Part shown: in pieces, positions 41,048 through 49,631 of the stretch
Position numbering within the stretch: position 1 is the first letter of the stretch
How the letters are laid out: each line of letters begins with the position of its first letter
Assembly: GCF_014211975.1 (NCBI RefSeq)
Contig: NZ_CP060084.1
Location: 2,480,001 to 2,544,000, forward strand
Reading direction: 5' to 3'
DNA length: 64,000 bases
Origin: Teredinibacter haidensis
Lineage (GTDB): Bacteria; Pseudomonadota; Gammaproteobacteria; Pseudomonadales; Cellvibrionaceae
Position numbers and translations under genes: made by a program
The notes under the pieces: model-generated
What the model was told of the DNA's origin: nothing
Seen by the model: only the letters and a program-made list of their open reading frames with translations
Database searches by the model: none

Positions 41048-41096
41048 TGTCGCACTCCCGACACAAGCATGACTAATGTCTGTGAGCTGCCGTACA
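41048..41096 (+). promoter_or_regulatory. Two NifA activator sites for nifB
   Basis: TGT-CGCACTCCCG-ACA at 41048-41063 and TGT-GAGCTGCCGT-ACA at 41081-41096, 33 bp apart and about 55-100 bp upstream of the -24 element. Confidence 0.75.
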
Positions 41097-41148
41097 ACGT
41101 CTGCCCCACCCATTTAATTTTTCTAATAAAAACAACGAGTTAATACTA

Positions 41149-41165
41149 CGGCATACAGTTTGCAA
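41149..41165 (+). promoter_or_regulatory. Sigma-54 promoter of the nifB operon
   Basis: CGGCATACAGTTTGCAA: GG-N10-GC with GGCA and TTTGCA, about 65 bp upstream of the nifB ATG. Confidence 0.82.
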
Positions 41166-41227
41166 ATATCCGTTTGAAACACCAAGCACCCAGAGTTACA
41201 GGCAGCAGACGTAAACGGAGACCATAT

Positions 41228-42724
41228 ATGCAACTCGAAGTTATTGGGCAGAGTAATGATGGGGGCTGCCCCTCCAGCGGATGCGGTAGTCGTGACGACC
41301 AGCTATCCCAACTGCCGCAACACATACAAGACAAAGTTCAAAATCACCCCTGTTTTTCCGAAGACGCACACCATTACTTTGCGCGTATGCATGTCGCCGT
41401 TGCACCGGCGTGTAATATTCAATGCCACTACTGTAACCGCAAGTACGACTGTTCCAACGAAAGCCGTCCGGGAGTTGTTTCCGAAGTATTGACGCCCGAG
41501 CAGGCGGTAATGAAAGTCAAAGCTGTTGCGGCCACAATCCCGCAAATGACGGTACTGGGTATCGCTGGCCCCGGCGACCCTCTGGCTAACCCAGAACGCA
41601 CCTTCAGTACCTTCCGCCAGCTTAGCGCTGAAACACCCGATATTAAATTGTGCGTATCCACTAATGGCTTAGCGTTACCCGAATCGGTAGAAGAATTAGT
41701 CAAGCATAATATCGACCATGTCACCATTACAATTAACTGCGTTGACCCGAAAGTTGGCGCCAAAATTTACCCTTGGATTTTTTGGAATAACCAGCGAATC
41801 TATGGCGAAAAAGGCGCGAAAATATTAATCGAGCAACAACAAAAAGGCCTAGAAATGCTTGCTGAACGCGGCATCCTGGTAAAAGTTAACTCGGTAATGA
41901 TTCCAGGAGTAAATGATCAACACCTCAAAGAAGTGAGCGACATTGTGAGATCAAAAGGTGCTTTTGTACATAATGTTATGCCCTTAATTGCCGAAGCAAA
42001 ACACGGTACGTTCTACGGAATCATGGGGCAGCGCAGCCCCAGCGACGAAGAACTACAGGCATTACAGGACGATTGTGGCGGCGATATGAATATGATGCGG
42101 CACTGCCGCCAATGCCGCGCAGACGCCGTCGGCCTTCTGGGGGAGGACCGAGGCGAAGAATTTACCTTGGAAAAAATTGAATCCATGGAGATTGATTATG
42201 AAGCCGCAATGAAAACCCGTGCAGACATTCATAAAAACATTCTTGAAGAACTGGCCGAAAAACAGGTACAAAAAAAACGTTTATTAACCATTTTCGTTCC
42301 CTCCATATCCCCCAACATTTCAACCCGTTATCGCCCGGCGCTCATGGCAATCGCCACCGCTGGTGGTGGGATTATCAATCAACACTTTGGCCACGCGAGA
42401 GAATTTTTGGTTTACGAAGCCTCACCCAACGGCGTACGTTTTATCGGTCATCGAAATGTCGATCAATATTGTATTGGCAACGATACCTGCGGTGAAAAAG
42501 AAAGCGCATTAGATAAAGCCATTCGCTCGCTTAAGGGATGCGAAGCCGTTCTGTGCTCCAAAATCGGGTTTGAACCCTGGGAAGGATTAGAACAAGCAGG
42601 CATTAAACCCAATGGCGAACACGCGATGGAACCCATTGAAGAGGCCGTTTTGGAGGTTTACCAGGAAATGATTGAGCGAGGGGAATTAGATAAACCTAAA
42701 CCTCAATTGAAGGTGGGCGCGTAA
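41228..42724 (+). CDS. nifB: FeMo-co biosynthesis radical SAM protein NifB
   Basis: NifB fuses two [4Fe-4S] clusters and inserts carbide to make NifB-co. From the ATG at 41228 (GGAG seven bases upstream) it is 498 residues; an upstream in-frame ATG would add 18 basic residues. The radical SAM motif CxxxCxxC is at C62, C66 and C69 (APACNIQCHYCNRKYDC). GIAGPGDPLANPERT and VKVNSVMIPGVND follow. The C-terminal third is a NifX-like domain (GGGIINQHFGHAREFLVYEA). It leads an operon with a ferredoxin, nifO, nifQ and probably FeSII. Confidence 0.98.
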   Translation: MQLEVIGQSNDGGCPSSGCGSRDDQLSQLPQHIQDKVQNHPCFSEDAHHYFARMHVAVAPACNIQCHYCNRKYDCSNESRPGVVSEVLTPEQAVMKVKAVAATIPQMTVLGIAGPGDPLANPERTFSTFRQLSAETPDIKLCVSTNGLALPESVEELVKHNIDHVTITINCVDPKVGAKIYPWIFWNNQRIYGEKGAKILIEQQQKGLEMLAERGILVKVNSVMIPGVNDQHLKEVSDIVRSKGAFVHNVMPLIAEAKHGTFYGIMGQRSPSDEELQALQDDCGGDMNMMRHCRQCRADAVGLLGEDRGEEFTLEKIESMEIDYEAAMKTRADIHKNILEELAEKQVQKKRLLTIFVPSISPNISTRYRPALMAIATAGGGIINQHFGHAREFLVYEASPNGVRFIGHRNVDQYCIGNDTCGEKESALDKAIRSLKGCEAVLCSKIGFEPWEGLEQAGIKPNGEHAMEPIEEAVLEVYQEMIERGELDKPKPQLKVGA

Positions 42725-42748
42725 CTCGCGTTTGCGAAGGAATCCCAT

Positions 42749-43027
42749 ATGGCTTTTGAAATAGTAGACCTGTGTGTCAATTGCTGGGCCTGTGTCGATG
42801 TTTGCCCAAGCTCGGCAATTTACCAGACAGAACCCCATTTTTTAATTGATGAGAAAAAGTGTACTGAATGTGACGGCGAATTTTTCCACCCCCAGTGCGC
42901 ATCCATCTGCCCAATAGAATCAGCCATACTCGACGCCAACGGCGCAGCATTAAATCCTCCGGGCTCACTTACCGGAATAGCTCCGAAAATGCTGCAAGAA
43001 GCAATGCTAAAAATTCAAGCGCGTTAG
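42749..43027 (+). CDS. fdxN: Nif-associated 2[4Fe-4S] ferredoxin (FdxN-like)
   Basis: A 92-residue ferredoxin with CVNCWACVDVCP for the first cluster and a CxxC-x8-CxxxC arrangement (CTECDGEFFHPQCASICP) for the second. This spacing is the hallmark of the nifB-linked ferredoxin that supplies electrons for NifB or nitrogenase. It lies 24 bp after nifB with AAGGA before its ATG. Its TAG stop is in the same frame as the following nifO coding region. Confidence 0.93.
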   Translation: MAFEIVDLCVNCWACVDVCPSSAIYQTEPHFLIDEKKCTECDGEFFHPQCASICPIESAILDANGAALNPPGSLTGIAPKMLQEAMLKIQAR

Positions 43028-43039
43028 GCTTTATATATA

Positions 43040-43435
43040 ATTAAGCTGTTATTTTTTGAAAAGCCTGGGTGTACCAGGAACGCGAAACGGAAAGAGCTGT
43101 TAACCGAAATCGGCATTAAATTCCAAGCTCGCAATATTTCATTGGAGCCCTGGATCAAACATCGGCTGCTCTCTTTTTTTGTAAGCACGGAGGTTAAAGA
43201 ATGGTTCAACCCCCATACTACAGCGATAGAAGAAGGCAATATCAACCCGTTATCAATAGGCGATGAAGAAGCCAGTCCCTCTATGATTCGAGACCCGTTA
43301 CTTATTCGTCGACCACTCTTTGAGCTGGGGTCGGAACGTTGGTGCGGCTTTGATTGGAGAAAATTGGAAACCTACCTGCATACAAACATCGAACCAAAGC
43401 AGGTGGCGTTTAACAACGGGTGCTCTAGGCAATAG
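43040..43435 (+). CDS. nifO: NifO (ArsC/Spx-like nitrogenase-associated protein), start codon unclear
   Basis: A thioredoxin-fold protein of the ArsC/Spx type, as in Azotobacter nifB-fdxN-nifO-nifQ, where NifO affects molybdenum use. The conserved N-terminus LLFFEKPGCTRNAKRKELLT is encoded at 43046-43105, in frame with ARNISLEPWIKHRLLSFF, PLLIRRPLFELG and the C-terminus. No ATG, GTG or TTG lies between the ferredoxin TAG (43025-43027) and this region: the codons are GCT TTA TAT ATA ATT AAG CTG. The first TTG, at 43142, would delete the fold's first strand and the conserved Cys. Translation must use a rare start (ATA, ATT or CTG) or TAG readthrough, or else make a shortened protein. I placed the start at ATT 43040 arbitrarily. 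Confidence 0.78.
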   Translation: MKLLFFEKPGCTRNAKRKELLTEIGIKFQARNISLEPWIKHRLLSFFVSTEVKEWFNPHTTAIEEGNINPLSIGDEEASPSMIRDPLLIRRPLFELGSERWCGFDWRKLETYLHTNIEPKQVAFNNGCSRQ

Positions 43436-43474
43436 GCTTCAACCGATGCCAGACCACAAAGGCCAAAAGGTGTT

Positions 43475-44041
43475 ATGAACACGCTAGCAAGAACTTTATT
43501 AACGGATATCTTTCCACCTAACACGGACACTTTTGTCGACATAATATCTGCTCAGCGAGCTGGAGCTTCCTGCCTGCCAAATACTTTGGGATTGGCAAGC
43601 GAACAGTATAAGACTCTAATACACCGCCACCTGCCAGGCATTGATCAATTAGGACTGGCGCGCAACGAACACGTATGGGAAAACGGTGAAATTCGTCAAG
43701 AACTTCTGGATCTCAAGCTTGAAGAGATACAAGAGTTAACGCAACTATTACTGAAGCACCGCAAACAGAAAGACATTTCGGAAGAGTGGTTAGCCTCTAT
43801 CCTTTCTGCAGGCTGCATGGGGAACAGTCATTTATGGAGGGATCTTGGTTTGCCCTCCAGAGACCATCTAAAAGCCCTCATTCGAACCAATTTTCCAACT
43901 CTTGCAGATCTTAATACTCAAAATATGCGCTGGAAAAAATTTTTTTATAAACAGCTGTGTGAACAACAAGGGCACTACCTCTGCCGCTCGCCCAGCTGTG
44001 ATATTTGTCCAAGTCACGAAGAATGTTTTGGCGAAGAATAA
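43475..44041 (+). CDS. nifQ: Molybdenum donor protein NifQ
   Basis: A 188-residue NifQ, thought to deliver molybdenum for FeMo-co as a Mo-Fe-S cluster. The diagnostic C-terminal Cys pattern C-x4-C-x2-C-x5-C is intact (CRSPSCDICPSHEECFGEE). The middle has ILSAGCMGNSHLWRDLGLPS and the family's MRWKKFFYKQLCEQ. It lies 39 bp after nifO. Confidence 0.95.
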   Translation: MNTLARTLLTDIFPPNTDTFVDIISAQRAGASCLPNTLGLASEQYKTLIHRHLPGIDQLGLARNEHVWENGEIRQELLDLKLEEIQELTQLLLKHRKQKDISEEWLASILSAGCMGNSHLWRDLGLPSRDHLKALIRTNFPTLADLNTQNMRWKKFFYKQLCEQQGHYLCRSPSCDICPSHEECFGEE

Positions 44042-44136
44042 TGCGTGATTGCCACTCAAAATTTATTTAAAAAACCAACATTCTAAAATAAAAACAGCCA
44101 CACAGATTATCTAACGACTCATAAAAGGAGAGAACA

Positions 44137-44505
44137 ATGGCTACTGTCTATTTCAGTTCGCCCATATTACACAAAAATGTAAAAGTCGAAGCGACGGCAG
44201 GAAAGCGCAACACTCTGCTCGGCGTAGCAAAAGAACACAATATTAAAATCCCCTGTGAATGTGAAAATGGCGAATGTGGATCCTGTCTAGTAAAAGTCAC
44301 TCACTTAGACGGCAGTCGCATAAAAGGCGTTACGCTAACCGACAAAGAGCGCATTGTACTTAAGTCCATCGGCAAACTGCCCCCTAATGAAGAGGAGCGA
44401 GCACTGGTAAAAGATATCCCCCCCACCTACCGATTGGCCTGCCAGACGATTGTAACGGATGAGGATTTATTGGTGGAGTTTACGGGGGAGCCTGGGGGAG
44501 CTTAA
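44137..44505 (+). CDS. Shethna FeSII-type [2Fe-2S] ferredoxin (nitrogenase protection protein)
   Basis: A 122-residue [2Fe-2S] protein with cluster Cys at 42, 47, 50 and 102 (PCECENGECGSCLVK; LACQT). From memory its sequence and length closely match the Azotobacter vinelandii FeSII (Shethna II) protein, including the C-terminal VTDEDLLVEFTGEPGGA. FeSII binds nitrogenase when oxidised and holds it in an oxygen-tolerant, inactive complex. The loop between the third and fourth Cys, which is specific to FeSII, is present (GVTLTDKERIVLKSIGKLPP). AAGGAGAG precedes the ATG. It lies 95 bp after nifQ and probably shares the nifB transcript. Confidence 0.92.
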   Translation: MATVYFSSPILHKNVKVEATAGKRNTLLGVAKEHNIKIPCECENGECGSCLVKVTHLDGSRIKGVTLTDKERIVLKSIGKLPPNEEERALVKDIPPTYRLACQTIVTDEDLLVEFTGEPGGA

Positions 44506-44828
44506 CCCAGGTAGGCGTACGTGCAGTTCCAGCTTTTCACGCGTAAGTAACAACATCTACGCATTCACTGGCGTATAGGCGTTTGCTCTTTCACTTGGCA
44601 AGCTGCGGGTTTTGTATCGAACGCAAAGGGTTTTCTTTTGATTGTGGCTTTATATGGCTGACTGACGGCCGCTCCATCGAGAGGGGAGGCCTATGCCCGG
44701 TGTTTGTAACTGTGCGGTATTGATGCCGCGTCGTGGTGCATAAGATCGAATCTAAGTTTTTGATGCGCCGAATCACACGAACAACGAGTACAGGTAAACG
44801 TGGGCTTTCGCTCTCTTTTATATGCATA
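44506..44828. other. Non-coding stretch after the nif locus
   Basis: About 320 bases between FeSII and the tRNA-Ser terminator. I see no gene, integrase remnant or attachment site. The nif locus ends here next to a tRNA gene. Confidence 0.5.
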
Positions 44829-44855
44829 AAAAAACCGCCACTTGGGCGGTTTTCT
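44829..44855 (-). terminator. Terminator after tRNA-Ser (possibly bidirectional)
   Basis: AAACCGCC-ACTTG-GGCGGTTT, 8-bp perfect stem, with an A-run on the left and T-rich sequence on the right, so it can work on both strands. Confidence 0.88.
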
Positions 44856-44860
44856 TTGTA

Positions 44861-44948
44861 TGGCGGTGAGGGAGGGAGTCGAACCCTCGAAGACTTGCGC
44901 CTTACACACTTTCCAGGCGTGCTCCTTCGGCCACTCGGACACCTCACC
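44861..44948 (-). tRNA. tRNA-Ser (GGA)
   Basis: An 88-base gene including encoded CCA. The 7-bp acceptor stem is GGTGAGG/CCTCACC. A long variable arm and the anticodon GGA in CTGGAAA identify a class II serine tRNA. The T-arm GGGTTCGACTCCC is intact. Confidence 0.97.
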
Positions 44949-45168
44949 GTATTTCACTCTCTTGGGACTACACCCCAGAAGGCGGCACACTCTACACAAA
45001 CAAGGCATTAAAGGCAATCACCTATCTCCCACAAAATAAGTAACAGCACTGGTTTTTAGCAACAATCCACGTATTAATGCGCATTTTTTATGCCATTAAG
45101 ATCGATTTTGCCGAATTTGTAGGCCATACTCTGTCATAGCGCACCAATAGACAGTTGAGGTTCTGCAA

Positions 45169-46464
45169 ATGCAGTCATCCAGTATCTACCTTATCGCGAT
45201 AGCGGAAATCGCTGCGTGCCTTCTATTAGTGTGTGTTTTTCTGGTATTTCAAAACAGATCGCTAAAAGGACTGGTGTCTAAACTCCAGGCTCGGATGGAA
45301 CAGCTGGTTAAAGACTTAAAAGCCGCCAGGGCCGCAGCCAAATCTCGCAAAGCTGACGATTCAAAAACGACAGACAGTCATAACGACAGCTATAAGCAGA
45401 TGCTTAACAAACAGTTGGGGATGATACGCGAACATCACCAGCGATTAGATGCAAGCCAGGATATCGCTCTAGATCTCGACCCGGAAACCCCTCTCCCCCG
45501 TCGTGTTGCCGCACTTCGCTACGCCCTGCTGCAAGCGGAAAAGGAAGCCACGGCCAATAAACTTATTGACCACGCCGATTGGAAGCTCCTACAGACGCGC
45601 TATGAACAAATTTTCGATTTCCATCGAGACTATGCACCTAAGGCAGCCGAGGCGCCTGCCGCCCAGGAAACCGCCATCCACGATACCGAGCAACTGGATT
45701 CACTCCGGGAAGAGCTCACCAGCGCGAAGAAGCGCATTAGCAATCTGGAACGATTTAAGGCACTTTACTTCGATCTAGAGGCTAAGTGGGAGTCCTGTAA
45801 GGATAATGCCCGCAGCCACTATAACGAAATCACTGAGCTAGCCGCTAAGACAGACCATTCTGAAGCCATTGAGACCGCGCTGATGGCTTACCAATCCAAC
45901 TATAGCGATTTGGGAGCATTAATTGAGGGTGGAATTGAGGGCTCGTCGATCCTGCAAAGCAAAGCTTCCAACGAAGATAGCAGTAGCGAAATCCGCCATT
46001 TACGGGCGGTTGCGGCAGACCAGCACAAAATCATCAACGAGCTTCAAAGGAAATTACGGACGGCCTCTTCAGCAGAAGAAAAAGAGATAATCGTAGGAGA
46101 ATTGCAGGATCAGCTACAAAAGCAAATACGTTTTGTGCAGGAGTCTGAAACCTGCATACAGCTACTGGAAGATGAGCTGTCAACATCCCACAAAGAGCTA
46201 GAACAGTTGCGCGCTCGTCTAAATCAGTTACCACAACTTAAAACCGATATTGTGACCCTACGCGACCAAAACGATGATTATGAAATGCAGATTACCGCAA
46301 CCAAATCAGAAAACCGCCGCCTGCAATCCAGGATGAAAGAGCTGGAATCTGCCCCTCCCGGCGATAATGATCAAGCCCGTAAATTGAAGAAGGAACTGAT
46401 AGAGCTTGAATCTCGCTACGTAGAACTTGAAGAGAAGTTCCTCGACTTGAAGCTTGGCCAATAA
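45169..46464 (+). CDS. Membrane-anchored coiled-coil protein, function unknown
   Basis: A 431-residue protein with one N-terminal membrane helix (YLIAIAEIAACLLLVCVFLV). Long, heptad-rich, charged segments follow: about 40-70, 195-230, and 290-430 (LRAVAADQHKIINELQRKLR, LIELESRYVELEEKFLDLKL). The shape suggests a cytoplasmic coiled-coil rod anchored in the inner membrane. I do not recognise a family. It is followed by a membrane cyclase gene 149 bp downstream. Confidence 0.82.
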   Translation: MQSSSIYLIAIAEIAACLLLVCVFLVFQNRSLKGLVSKLQARMEQLVKDLKAARAAAKSRKADDSKTTDSHNDSYKQMLNKQLGMIREHHQRLDASQDIALDLDPETPLPRRVAALRYALLQAEKEATANKLIDHADWKLLQTRYEQIFDFHRDYAPKAAEAPAAQETAIHDTEQLDSLREELTSAKKRISNLERFKALYFDLEAKWESCKDNARSHYNEITELAAKTDHSEAIETALMAYQSNYSDLGALIEGGIEGSSILQSKASNEDSSSEIRHLRAVAADQHKIINELQRKLRTASSAEEKEIIVGELQDQLQKQIRFVQESETCIQLLEDELSTSHKELEQLRARLNQLPQLKTDIVTLRDQNDDYEMQITATKSENRRLQSRMKELESAPPGDNDQARKLKKELIELESRYVELEEKFLDLKLGQ

Positions 46465-46613
46465 TTGTTCTACATCGTTTTAAAGCAATAGTTCGGGCTT
46501 GAGCTATTGTTGCATCCCGCACTGATGGATAAAATACCCCTCTGTTTAACACTGGCCTGCCACCGACCACCACTGGTTTGTGCGCACCAAACAAAAACAC
46601 TCTAGGATAATAA

Positions 46614-48005
46614 ATGGCCGAGCCTCAACAACAGGTCTCAGATAAACTCGCAGCAGATTTCTCTCTCAGACAAAACGATATTCGTACCCTTATCTGTTTC
46701 GCCGCAGCCGGAACCCTTATGGTCAACTGGGATTGGCCCGCGATACCGCTAATTGACGCCGCTGTCTGCATTGGCATTCTATTTTACGCGGTTGCAACCT
46801 ACGTCTGGCTGAGAAAGACGCTTTACGACACCGCGCACGGACAGCTTTTTGACAAAATAATGACTGTCGACGCCTTCATTATCGGCATTGTGCTCGGCCT
46901 AACCAACTTCAGTATTCTGCCCACTTTTCTTTTTGTTACCATGATCCAGTTTAATGCCCTGATTAACGGCGGCACAAAAAAATGGATGATCGATAACCTA
47001 GCATTTGTCGGCGGTGTTGGCGTTACGTTTTTACTCCGTGACCCCCAGTGGGTTCTTTCAGATAGACTGGAAGTAAGTATTGTCAGCCTAATCGGCATTT
47101 TCACTTACTTCTGTGCTTACGCCATTTTTGTTCATACTCGCATTCGCAAGCTCGATATGCTCTCCAAAAAGCTGGTGAACGAGCAAACGCTCTACAAACT
47201 TCGAACCTACAAGCTGGCTCGCTACCTAACGCCCACCGTGTGGAGAGCGGTCAATGAAGGCCGAGAGGAAACCCTGGCTTCTGAGCGCAAACGCATCACC
47301 GTTTTTTTCTCGGACATCCGGGGCTTTAGCTCGCTCGCGGAAGAGCTGGAAGCCGAAACGCTCACGGATCTACTTAACACCTATCTGACGGAAATGGTCA
47401 CCATCGCGACCAAGCACCGTGGCACTATCGATAAGTTTATGGGTGATGCGATCATGGTCATCTTTGGCGATACCCGAAGCGAGGGTTTAAAGGCCGATTG
47501 TGTGCGCTGCCTCTCCATGGCGATCGAAATGCGTAAAAAAATGAAAGAACTGCAAACGCTTTGGTACAACCAAGGAATCAAAAAGCCACTACAAATACGT
47601 ATGGGTATCAACACCGGCTACTGCACTGTTGGCTCATTCGGCACCACTCAATATATGGATTACACCGTACTGGGTACCCATGTAAACCTCGCCAGCCGAT
47701 TGGAGTCGGCAGCACACCCAGGAGAAATTCTAATCTCCCACGAAACCTGGTCACTGGTGAAGGATGTGATTATGTGTCGTGATAAAGGTGAGATTAAAGC
47801 CAAGGGTTTCGCTCACCCCATTAAGGTGTATCAAGTTGTAGACTTCCGTAAAGATCTGGGGCGCCACCAAAGCTATTACGAAGAAAACCGTGAAGGCTTC
47901 TCCATGCATATGGATTTGGACAAAATTAAGAACTACGACAAAGAACGGGTAATTGAAACCCTTGAAGTTGCCACAGAGCGCCTGAGGGGAAAGGTGATCA
48001 AATAA
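46614..48005 (+). CDS. Membrane adenylate/guanylate cyclase (class III)
   Basis: A 463-residue protein with about six membrane helices in residues 25-180 and a class III cyclase domain at about 225-410. The domain starts ITVFFSDIRGFSSLAEELEA, with the metal-binding Asp in FSDIRGF. The second metal site is in KFMGDAIMVIFGD, and MRMGINTGYCTVGSFGTTQY with LGTHVNLASRLESAAHPGEI completes the catalytic face. It makes cAMP or cGMP from the nucleotide triphosphate; the membrane part may sense an unknown signal. Confidence 0.93.
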   Translation: MAEPQQQVSDKLAADFSLRQNDIRTLICFAAAGTLMVNWDWPAIPLIDAAVCIGILFYAVATYVWLRKTLYDTAHGQLFDKIMTVDAFIIGIVLGLTNFSILPTFLFVTMIQFNALINGGTKKWMIDNLAFVGGVGVTFLLRDPQWVLSDRLEVSIVSLIGIFTYFCAYAIFVHTRIRKLDMLSKKLVNEQTLYKLRTYKLARYLTPTVWRAVNEGREETLASERKRITVFFSDIRGFSSLAEELEAETLTDLLNTYLTEMVTIATKHRGTIDKFMGDAIMVIFGDTRSEGLKADCVRCLSMAIEMRKKMKELQTLWYNQGIKKPLQIRMGINTGYCTVGSFGTTQYMDYTVLGTHVNLASRLESAAHPGEILISHETWSLVKDVIMCRDKGEIKAKGFAHPIKVYQVVDFRKDLGRHQSYYEENREGFSMHMDLDKIKNYDKERVIETLEVATERLRGKVIK

Positions 48006-48010
48006 GCTCG

Positions 48011-48841
48011 CTACTGCCTGGGGATACGAGCAGCCGACAAGGCAGCCGGTAACTGTGACCCCAGATCTCCCGTTGCACGATAGGGGTTAATATCCAGCCC
48101 ACCGCGACGGGTGTAGCGTGCGTACACAGCTAATGATTCAAACTTCCCTGCCGCCATAAGATCACAAAAAATTTTCTCTACACAGTTTTCGTGGAAATCC
48201 TGGTGCTGCCTAAACGACACCACATACTTCAGCCAACTTTCGGGCGACAGCTCTCGGCCCGAGCATGAAATCCAAACGGTTGCCCAATCGGGTTGGCCGG
48301 TAACCGGACAGTTACTTTTTAGCAGGTGGCTATATAAAACTTGGCCTTGCACCGCCTGCGCACCAAACGTCAAAAGCTCAGGAACGGGCTGGTAGGCATC
48401 AATTTGCACATTTAGAGTATCAACACAGATCCCCGGCAGTGGCCGTTCATTTTTCTGGTACCTATCGATATCAAAAATATCCACCTGTACATCTCCCCCA
48501 CAGGCGCTAGATAAATCTGACTGTAGGAGGCTTAGCACACGCTGCCGGTCGGTAAAGGTCGTTTGGTTAAACGAGTTTAAATAGTATTTAAAGGATTTAG
48601 ATTCAATAATCGCGCAGCTATCCGCAGGAAAACTAAATTCCGCAATAGCCACTTCTGGCTTGCCGCCCTTTCCCAACCAGGACAACTCATACGCCGTCCA
48701 TAGGTCAACGCCAACAAAAGGCATTTCTTCCCGCCCAACCAAAGACATGCGGGATTGTTGACGCGCAATGGGCTCCAGCAAACCTGGATTATATCGTGCG
48801 GAATAAGGGGCGCTCTCGCCCAGTTTTACCAAACTCATCAT
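48011..48841 (-). CDS. queF: NADPH-dependent 7-cyano-7-deazaguanine reductase QueF
   Basis: A 276-residue long-form QueF, which reduces preQ0 to preQ1 in queuosine synthesis. The catalytic Cys is in LKSNCPVTGQPDWATVWI. The N-terminal half carries ESKSFKYYLNSFNQTTF, the QueF substrate motif, and the C-terminus has ARYTRRGGLDINPYR. The first codons are two ATGs, either of which may be used. It follows the yadGH-like ABC genes by 10 bp. Confidence 0.96.
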   Translation of the reverse strand: MMSLVKLGESAPYSARYNPGLLEPIARQQSRMSLVGREEMPFVGVDLWTAYELSWLGKGGKPEVAIAEFSFPADSCAIIESKSFKYYLNSFNQTTFTDRQRVLSLLQSDLSSACGGDVQVDIFDIDRYQKNERPLPGICVDTLNVQIDAYQPVPELLTFGAQAVQGQVLYSHLLKSNCPVTGQPDWATVWISCSGRELSPESWLKYVVSFRQHQDFHENCVEKIFCDLMAAGKFESLAVYARYTRRGGLDINPYRATGDLGSQLPAALSAARIPRQ

Positions 48842-48851
48842 TCACTCACCG

Positions 48852-49625
48852 TTAACTTCGCAGTTTTTTCCCATATTCCAGCAGGTATAAGCTATAAGCC
48901 AACAAAATCACCAGGAAGGTAATAATCCCAAAAAAGGCACCGCCAATGCTGACATCAGACACGCCCAAAATGCCATAGCGAAACGCATTCACCATGTACA
49001 GTATGGGGTTGAGCTTAGAGACACCCTGCCAGAAATCCGATAACAAACTAATAGAATAGAAGACTCCGCCTAAGTAGGTCATAGGAGTCAAAACAAAGGT
49101 CGGAATAATAGAAATATCATCAAATGAATTGGCAAAAATGGCATTGATCATACCTGCAATAGAAAACAGGATGGCCGTTAATAAAATAACGGTAATAGTG
49201 ACCAACGGGTTGTGGATCTGCAAGTCGGTAAAAAACAGGGAAATACAGGTTACAATACCACCAACTAACAAACCACGTAGCGAGCCGCCACAAACATATC
49301 CTGCAAGAATTATATAGTTCGGCGTTGGACTAACCTGTAACTCCTCAATGCTTTTGGTAAATTTCGCAGAATAGAAGGACGACACGACGTTGGAATAGGA
49401 GTTATTAATAACCGCCATCATAATCAGGCCCGGAACAACAAAAGACATATAATCAAAGCCGCCCATATCGCCAATACGCGAACCAATTAAATTGCCGAAA
49501 ATCACAAAATACAAAGCCATTGTAATCACTGGCGGTATTAACGTTTGCACCCAGATGCGGGTAAAACGGCGAATTTCCTTGCGAACAATGGTCGAGAAGG
49601 CGATATATTGCTGTTGTGCGTTCAT
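48852..49625 (-). CDS. yadH: ABC-2 type transporter permease (YadH-like)
   Basis: A 257-residue ABC-2 permease with six hydrophobic helices and the family signature FDDISIIPTFVLTPMTYLGG around residues 168-187. It pairs with the ATPase 6 bp upstream. The substrate is unknown for YadGH-type exporters. Confidence 0.92.
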   Translation of the reverse strand: MNAQQQYIAFSTIVRKEIRRFTRIWVQTLIPPVITMALYFVIFGNLIGSRIGDMGGFDYMSFVVPGLIMMAVINNSYSNVVSSFYSAKFTKSIEELQVSPTPNYIILAGYVCGGSLRGLLVGGIVTCISLFFTDLQIHNPLVTITVILLTAILFSIAGMINAIFANSFDDISIIPTFVLTPMTYLGGVFYSISLLSDFWQGVSKLNPILYMVNAFRYGILGVSDVSIGGAFFGIITFLVILLAYSLYLLEYGKKLRS

Positions 49626-49631
49626 GTACTC

